Of a DNA stretch of 64,000 nt, positions 59,702 through 64,000 are shown in pieces. Position 1 is the stretch's first letter. Every line of letters starts with the position of its first letter. A program made the translations under genes and the position numbers. Source of the stretch: Pseudomonas rhodesiae (lineage in GTDB: Bacteria; Pseudomonadota; Gammaproteobacteria; Pseudomonadales; Pseudomonadaceae); assembly GCF_007858255.1 (NCBI RefSeq), contig NZ_VFEU01000007.1:186001-250000 (forward strand). Direction: 5' to 3'. The notes under the pieces were generated by a model, which worked only from the letters and a program-made list of their open reading frames with translations, did no database searches and was not told where the DNA came from.

Positions 59702-60202
59702 TCACTGGGACTCCTTTGTGGCGGCCGGGTTCTCCACGCTCATGAACGACTGGGCCACCAGCGCGATCGCCCCGCCCACGATGGTCATGTCAGCGATGTT
59801 GAAGGCGGGCCAGTGCCAGCCGTGCAGGTGAAAGTCGATGTAGTCGATAACGTGCCCGCGCGTGGCGCGGTCGAACGCGTTGCCCAATGCGCCGCCCAGA
59901 ATGAGGCTGTACGAAAGGCCTTCCGTTTTGCGCAGCGGCCGGGAGAGCAGCCATGCGAGCCATGCCGATATTGCGAACGCGATCGCCAGAAAAAACCACC
60001 GCTGCCAGCCGCCCGCGCCAGCAAGGAAGCTGAACGCCGCGCCGGGATTGAGAGCGTGAACTAGGTTGAAGAATGACGCCACCTCGTGCGACCAACCCAA
60101 GGGAGTTGTCGCGTCAATGTAGCTCTTAGCTGCCTGATCGCCGGCGAATATAACGATCGCGAGTGAGTACCACTGCGTCTTGCGAAGAGATGGTTCATCC
60201 AT
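59702..60202 (-). CDS. lspA: signal peptidase II (LspA)
   Basis: This 166-residue protein has four membrane segments and the active-site region GNAFDRATRGHVIDYIDF (first catalytic Asp) and HWPAFNIADMTI (second Asp). It cleaves lipoprotein signal peptides. It lies 3 bases after the P1B ATPase stop, the same order as in lead-resistance (pbr) operons, where lspA serves a lipoprotein or is fused to it. A second, element-borne copy in addition to the chromosomal gene is expected. Confidence 0.93.
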   Translation of the reverse strand: MDEPSLRKTQWYSLAIVIFAGDQAAKSYIDATTPLGWSHEVASFFNLVHALNPGAAFSFLAGAGGWQRWFFLAIAFAISAWLAWLLSRPLRKTEGLSYSLILGGALGNAFDRATRGHVIDYIDFHLHGWHWPAFNIADMTIVGGAIALVAQSFMSVENPAATKESQ

Positions 60203-60205
60203 TGT

Positions 60206-63118
60206 TCATGCCGCCTTGAACTTCAGGAGGCGCAGCCCATTGACGACAACCAAAAGACTTGCCCCCATGTCAGCGAACACAGCCATCCACATGGTGGCAT
60301 GCCCTGTGAACGTCAACGCAAGGAACACCGCCTTGATGCCAAGGGCCAGAACGATGTTCTGCGTGAGGATCGCCGCAGTGCTACGCGACAGCCGGATGAA
60401 GGCGGGGATCTTGCGCAGGTCGTCGTCCATCAGGGCGACGTCGGCTGTTTCGATCGCGGTGTCGGTGCCGGCCGCGCCCATGGCGAAGCCGATGTCGGCA
60501 CGGGCGAGCGCGGGCGAATCGTTGATGCCGTCGCCCACCATGCCCACCTGGCCCTCGCCGCCGACCAGGCTTTCGATGGTCTTGAGCTTGTCTTCGGGCA
60601 GTTGGTCACCACGGGCTTCAGAGATTCCGACCTGGGCAGCGATGGCCGCGGCCGTGTGCTGGTTGTCCCCCGTCAGCATCAGCGTGCGCACACCCAGCGC
60701 CTGCAGGTCGGCCACCGCCTCACGGCTGGTTTCCTTCACGGTGTCGGCCACTGCAAAAATGCCGAGCACGGTCGCATCGTCCATCAGCAGGATCGCTGTC
60801 TTGCCTTGGCGCTCCAGGGTCTCCAGCCGAGCCTGGAGCGTCGCTTCGCTCAGGCCCAGCTCCTGGGCGAGCCTGTGGTTGCCCATGTGCAACATGCGCC
60901 CGGCGACGCGGCCGCGCACGCCGCGGCCAGGCAGCGCCGCGAAGTCGTCGACCTCGTGCAGCGCGATGCCGTCACGGTTCGCCTTGCGGGCGATGGCCTG
61001 AGACACAGGATGGTCCGAGCGTGCCGCGAGGCTTGCGGCCCAGGCGGCAACTTCCTGCGCCTCGCCGATCAGCGGCACGAAGTCGGTCTGCTCGGGCTTG
61101 CCATGTGTGAGTGTGCCGGTCTTGTCCAGGGCCAACGCCTTGAGCTTGCGCCCGCCCTCCAGGTAGACGCCACCCTTGATCAGGATGCCGCGTCGGGCGG
61201 CAGCGGCCAAGCCGCTGACGATGGTGACCGGCGTGGAGATGACCAGAGCGCAGGGGCAGGCGATCACCAGCAGTACCAGGGCCTTGTAGACCCAGTCAAA
61301 CCATGCGCCGCCGAAGGCGAGCGGCGGCACGACGGCAACCAGCACGGACACCGCGAACACCGCCGGCGTGTAGACGCGGGCGAACTGGTCGACGAAGCGC
61401 TGCGTGGGCGCACGGCTGCCCTGCGCGGACTCCACGGCATGGATGATGCGCGCGAGCGTCGAGTCGCTGGCGCCTGCGGTCACCTTGTATTCGAAAGAGC
61501 CGGTCTCATTGATGGTTCCGGCGAAGACCTGGTCACCTTCGGCCTTCTCGACGGGCAGGCTCTCGCCGGTGATGGGCGCCTGGTTGATGGCCGATCGACC
61601 CGAGGTGATCAGGCCGTCCAGTGCGATGCGCTCGCCAGGACGCACGCGGACCACCGCGCCCTTTGCGACCTCCTTGGCCGGCAGCTCTGTCCATGAGCCA
61701 TCGGCCTGCCGCACGGTCGCGGTCTCGGGCGCCAAGTCCATCAGCCCCCGAATGGCGTTGCGGGCGCGGTCCAGCGACTTCGCCTCGATCACTTCCGCCA
61801 ACGCGAACAGGAACATGACCATGGCGGCCTCCGGCCAGTGGCCGATCGCCATGCCGCCGGTGACCGCGATGGCCATCAGGGCGTTCATGTTCAGGTTGAG
61901 GTTCTTCAGCGCGATCCAGCCCTTCTTGTAGGTGCTGAGGCCGCCGGTGAAGATCGAAACCAGTGCCAGCACGATCACGGCCCAATGATTGCCGTCGTTG
62001 ACCCAGTACACGCCTTCGGCGGCCACCGCCGCAACGCCCGAAACCGCCATCGGCCACCAATTGGTCTTGTGCGCGGCCACCGGGGCATCGCGCGGCTCAT
62101 CAGTCCTCTGGACCTCGGCTTCCATGCCCAGCGATTCGATGGCTTCGACTGCCGGCTTGATCGCGTCGGGTGTGTGCCGAACCGTGAGCGTGCGCTGCAT
62201 CAGGTTGAAATCCATTCCCTGCACGCCCGGCATGCCTTGCAGCTTGCCGCGGATCAGACTTTCCTCGGTCGGACAGTCCATCTTCGCGATGCGAAGTACC
62301 GTGGTGGCTGTCTGCATGTCCTGCCGCGCAGCCTGCATTCCAATGGAAGCAAGCGCCTTCTCGATCGGCGCTGAGGTCGCCAGCGTGTGCTGGACTCCCA
62401 GCACACGCTGCATCAGATTGAAGTCGAGCGCGGTCACACCCGGCAGCTTGCCCAGCCGGTCGCGGATCAGCGCTTCTTCCGTCGGGCAATCCATGTTCTC
62501 GATCCGGTACGTCACCCGCTCGCCGATCGGCGGCGCGGAAACGGCAGCGGTTGGTTGCTGCTGCAGGGCCGAGGATGGGATCACAGCCGCGGCTTCGATC
62601 GGCCCCGTGTGGCCGAAGGTCTGCTCCTTGGCGCGCATGCCGATCGAGGCCAGGACCTGCTCCATCTGCGCGCGTGCCTGAGCGAGGTGTTTCACCGACA
62701 GGGTGCGCTCAGCGAGGTCGAAGTCGAGGTCCTGAATTCCCTCGACTGCCCCGAGGTGCGAGCGGATGAGTTTCTCCTCGCTCGGGCAGTCCATGTTCTC
62801 GATGCGGTAGGTGGTCGACACGGCGGCGTCTCGGACAGCCTGAGCCTTCATGCCCACCGAATTCAGCGCTTGCTCCAAGGCATCGGCCGAGACTTCGCGG
62901 TGCGAAATGGTCAACAAACGCTGCGGAAGATCGAACAGGAGCCGCTCGACACCGGGCATGCCCTCCAGCGTTCGCCGCACCAGTGCTTCCTCATTGCGGC
63001 AATCCATGTTGCTCACGTGGAAAACGGTGGTTTCAGTGCTGGCCTGCTCACTGGCGCACGCCGTCTGTTGGCCATTGCCGCCGGAGCAGGCGCATGGGCT
63101 GGAAGGTTCTTTGTTCAT
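60206..63118 (-). CDS. cadA: cadmium/lead/zinc P1B ATPase with four HMA domains
   Basis: This 970-residue pump has four tandem N-terminal HMA-type domains, each with MDC but with only one Cys: NMDCRNEE, NMDCPSEE, NMDCPTEE and KMDCPTEE. The core has TGES, ACPCALVISTP in TM6 (Zn/Cd/Pb subfamily), LDKTGTLTHGKP and GDGINDSP, and the C-terminal Lys in LLKFKAA. A Cys-rich N-terminal leader (SSPCACSGGNGQQTACASEQ) precedes the first domain. ATG 63118 is taken because ATG 63160 lies within the -10 box of the promoter. It exports Cd, Pb or Zn. Confidence 0.95.
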   Translation of the reverse strand: MNKEPSSPCACSGGNGQQTACASEQASTETTVFHVSNMDCRNEEALVRRTLEGMPGVERLLFDLPQRLLTISHREVSADALEQALNSVGMKAQAVRDAAVSTTYRIENMDCPSEEKLIRSHLGAVEGIQDLDFDLAERTLSVKHLAQARAQMEQVLASIGMRAKEQTFGHTGPIEAAAVIPSSALQQQPTAAVSAPPIGERVTYRIENMDCPTEEALIRDRLGKLPGVTALDFNLMQRVLGVQHTLATSAPIEKALASIGMQAARQDMQTATTVLRIAKMDCPTEESLIRGKLQGMPGVQGMDFNLMQRTLTVRHTPDAIKPAVEAIESLGMEAEVQRTDEPRDAPVAAHKTNWWPMAVSGVAAVAAEGVYWVNDGNHWAVIVLALVSIFTGGLSTYKKGWIALKNLNLNMNALMAIAVTGGMAIGHWPEAAMVMFLFALAEVIEAKSLDRARNAIRGLMDLAPETATVRQADGSWTELPAKEVAKGAVVRVRPGERIALDGLITSGRSAINQAPITGESLPVEKAEGDQVFAGTINETGSFEYKVTAGASDSTLARIIHAVESAQGSRAPTQRFVDQFARVYTPAVFAVSVLVAVVPPLAFGGAWFDWVYKALVLLVIACPCALVISTPVTIVSGLAAAARRGILIKGGVYLEGGRKLKALALDKTGTLTHGKPEQTDFVPLIGEAQEVAAWAASLAARSDHPVSQAIARKANRDGIALHEVDDFAALPGRGVRGRVAGRMLHMGNHRLAQELGLSEATLQARLETLERQGKTAILLMDDATVLGIFAVADTVKETSREAVADLQALGVRTLMLTGDNQHTAAAIAAQVGISEARGDQLPEDKLKTIESLVGGEGQVGMVGDGINDSPALARADIGFAMGAAGTDTAIETADVALMDDDLRKIPAFIRLSRSTAAILTQNIVLALGIKAVFLALTFTGHATMWMAVFADMGASLLVVVNGLRLLKFKAA

Positions 63119-63158
63119 AGATCGCTCTTCATTGACAAGGTTTTCCCCGGATGCCATC

Positions 63159-63189
63159 ATTAGAAAACCTCTAGTAGATATAGAGTCAA
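63159..63189 (-). promoter_or_regulatory. CadR/PbrR-type promoter of the metal pump
   Basis: On the minus strand TTGACT (63184-63189) and TCTAAT (63159-63164) are 19 bases apart. The dyad CTCTA-gtagata-TAGAG (63169-63185) lies in the spacer, as in lead and cadmium operators. MerR-family regulators twist such over-long promoters when metal binds. The divergent regulator at 63210 is the expected partner. Confidence 0.9.
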
Positions 63190-63209
63190 GTTTTTTATAG
63201 GAAGCAACC

Positions 63210-63608
63210 ATGATGCGGATCGGTGAACTGGGCAAGAAGGCAGATTGCTTGGTGCAGACCGTGCGCTTTTACGAGTCAGAAGGCTTGCTGCCCGAGCCTG
63301 CACGTAGCGAGGGCAACTTCAGGCTCTATGACGAAGTCCATTTGCAGCGCTTGCTGTTCATCCGCCGCTGCCGGGCGAAGGACATGACGCTGGATGAGAT
63401 CCGTCAACTGCTGAACTTACGGGATCGGCCAGAGTTGGGCTGCGGCGAGGTGAACGCGCTGGTCGACGCTCATATCGCGCAAGTGCGGACCAAGATGAAG
63501 GAATTGCGCGCCTTGGAGCGCGAGTTAATGGATCTGCGACGCTCCTGCGATAGCGCCCGAACCTCGCGCGAGTGCGGCATTCTCAACAGCTTGGCCGAGC
63601 CCGCCTGA
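63210..63608 (+). CDS. cadR: CadR/PbrR-type MerR family regulator
   Basis: This 132-residue regulator has the MerR winged helix (RIGELGKKADCLVQTVRFYE), the dimerisation helix, and metal-site Cys in ELGCGEVNALVD (about Cys77) and SCDSARTSREC (about Cys112 and Cys122). These are the Pb/Cd ligands of this group. ATG 63210 has GGAAG upstream. It is divergent from the pump gene and activates it on metal binding. Confidence 0.93.
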   Translation: MMRIGELGKKADCLVQTVRFYESEGLLPEPARSEGNFRLYDEVHLQRLLFIRRCRAKDMTLDEIRQLLNLRDRPELGCGEVNALVDAHIAQVRTKMKELRALERELMDLRRSCDSARTSRECGILNSLAEPA

Positions 63609-64000
63609 AGCTCGAGCGTGTCATCGGTGCTGGAAGTGATCGGGTCCAGTTCTGAGAGCCACGTGCCGCGCTCCATCATGCGAAAGCGCGCGGTTCTGAC
63701 GTTTTGAGACGGCGTGCGACCGAGGGCGTGGCCCACAGGAGCCAGCGCGAGCCGGACGACCTGCGCGCCGCAATCTCCGCCACCTTACGGGTTCTCCAGG
63801 CCAGACCGAGCATCGCGGCGTGGCTGCGCAGGTGCAGGTGCAGGTGCAGGCCAAGGTAGCAGTGCGCCACGACGCGGCCCGACTCATGGGCACGCCACGC
63901 AACTCGCGATCGCTTCGCAAGAAGCCGCAAGGCCCGACTCGCGCAAGAATGCGACGTGGGCAAGATCGTATAGCCAGCAGCGCAAGCGTTTGCCGCTGCT
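63609..64000. other. right end without a supported gene
   Basis: About 390 bases follow the regulator. The only long frames are a minus-strand frame near 63676-63963 and its overlap 63621-63920; neither has a ribosome site or recognisable family. The stretch has a short tandem run of ggtgca (63831-63848). It may be a remnant of a mobile element, but I see no clear repeat or motif. Confidence 0.5.
63828..63850. repeat. short tandem repeat (ggtgca)
   Basis: Three perfect copies of ggtgca (63831-63848), with partial copies on both sides, in the non-coding right end. The significance is unknown. Confidence 0.7.

Noticed and set aside
63676..63963. Minus-strand frame near the right edge.
   Set aside because: No ribosome site, no known family and a tandem repeat inside; I leave it uncalled.
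1..64000. CRISPR array, tRNA, integrase or attachment sites.
   Set aside because: I found no array of spaced direct repeats and no tRNA-like or integrase gene; the ICE ends are likely outside the window.

Overview
The window is GC-rich and almost wholly coding, with gene families of the Pseudomonadota (Pseudomonas or Burkholderiales type). It is mostly the body of an integrative and conjugative element (ICE) of the PFGI-1/clc-like family with a MobH relaxase and a G-type mating apparatus, plus cargo. No integrase, attachment site, tRNA, rRNA or CRISPR array is visible, so the ICE ends lie outside the window.

Region 1 (1-15.5 kb) is a metal-resistance cargo. One long minus-strand operon, with most genes joined by ATGA-type stop/start overlaps, starts at a MerR-type promoter (14387-14417). 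In order it encodes a Met-rich periplasmic protein, a DUF2933 protein, an ICMT-like methyltransferase, a PPK2 polyphosphate kinase, a copper-type P1B ATPase with a CPD motif, an MFS transporter, LemA, two TPM proteins, a beta-CASP nuclease, an AMP-phosphorylase-like enzyme, a PRPP synthetase, a DUF6629 protein, a D-2-hydroxyacid dehydrogenase and the start of a UbiB-like kinase. A CopL-like gene and a divergent MerR regulator lie upstream. The operon joins metal export to nucleotide and polyphosphate metabolism.

Region 2 (15.5-47 kb) holds the transfer genes: MobH; a RES/Xre toxin-antitoxin pair; DUF3742; TraG; PFL_4711, PFL_4710 and PFL_4709 homologues; a RadC-like gene; a thioredoxin-fold protein; the TraC-like ATPase; the lipoprotein; TraB-, TraK- and TraE-like proteins; small membrane proteins; and RAQPRD. 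The series resumes after a cargo insertion with PFL_4697, TraD, PFL_4695, a lytic transglycosylase, PFL_4693, a coiled-coil protein and PilL. The insertion (33.6-40.9 kb, opposite strand) is a complete type III CBASS anti-phage operon: TRIP13-like ATPase, two HORMA proteins, a CdnD-like cyclase and the NucC nuclease. It is preceded by an HTH/PIN pair and followed, 9 bases after nucC, by a large RecF/SMC-like ATPase gene.

Region 3 (47-59.4 kb) is the ICE maintenance and accessory block: a helicase, a DUF6094 methyltransferase, DUF3275, a DUF3577 (STY4534-type) protein, DUF3085 and many small unknown genes. Most of these genes have their own hairpin before the ribosome site. At four sites, three here and one before the RadC-like gene at 24.8 kb, the 5' leader holds a larger multi-stem element. 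Its helices keep pairing by compensatory change between copies, and each copy begins a unit downstream of another gene's terminator, or, for copy A, overlaps the preceding gene's 3' end. This looks like a structured RNA family and is the most novel signal in the window.

Region 4 (59.5-64 kb) is a second metal module of cadmium/lead type: a CadR/PbrR regulator divergent from a P1B ATPase with four heavy-metal domains, then lspA and a 52-residue Cys-rich protein. The last 390 bases hold no gene I can support.
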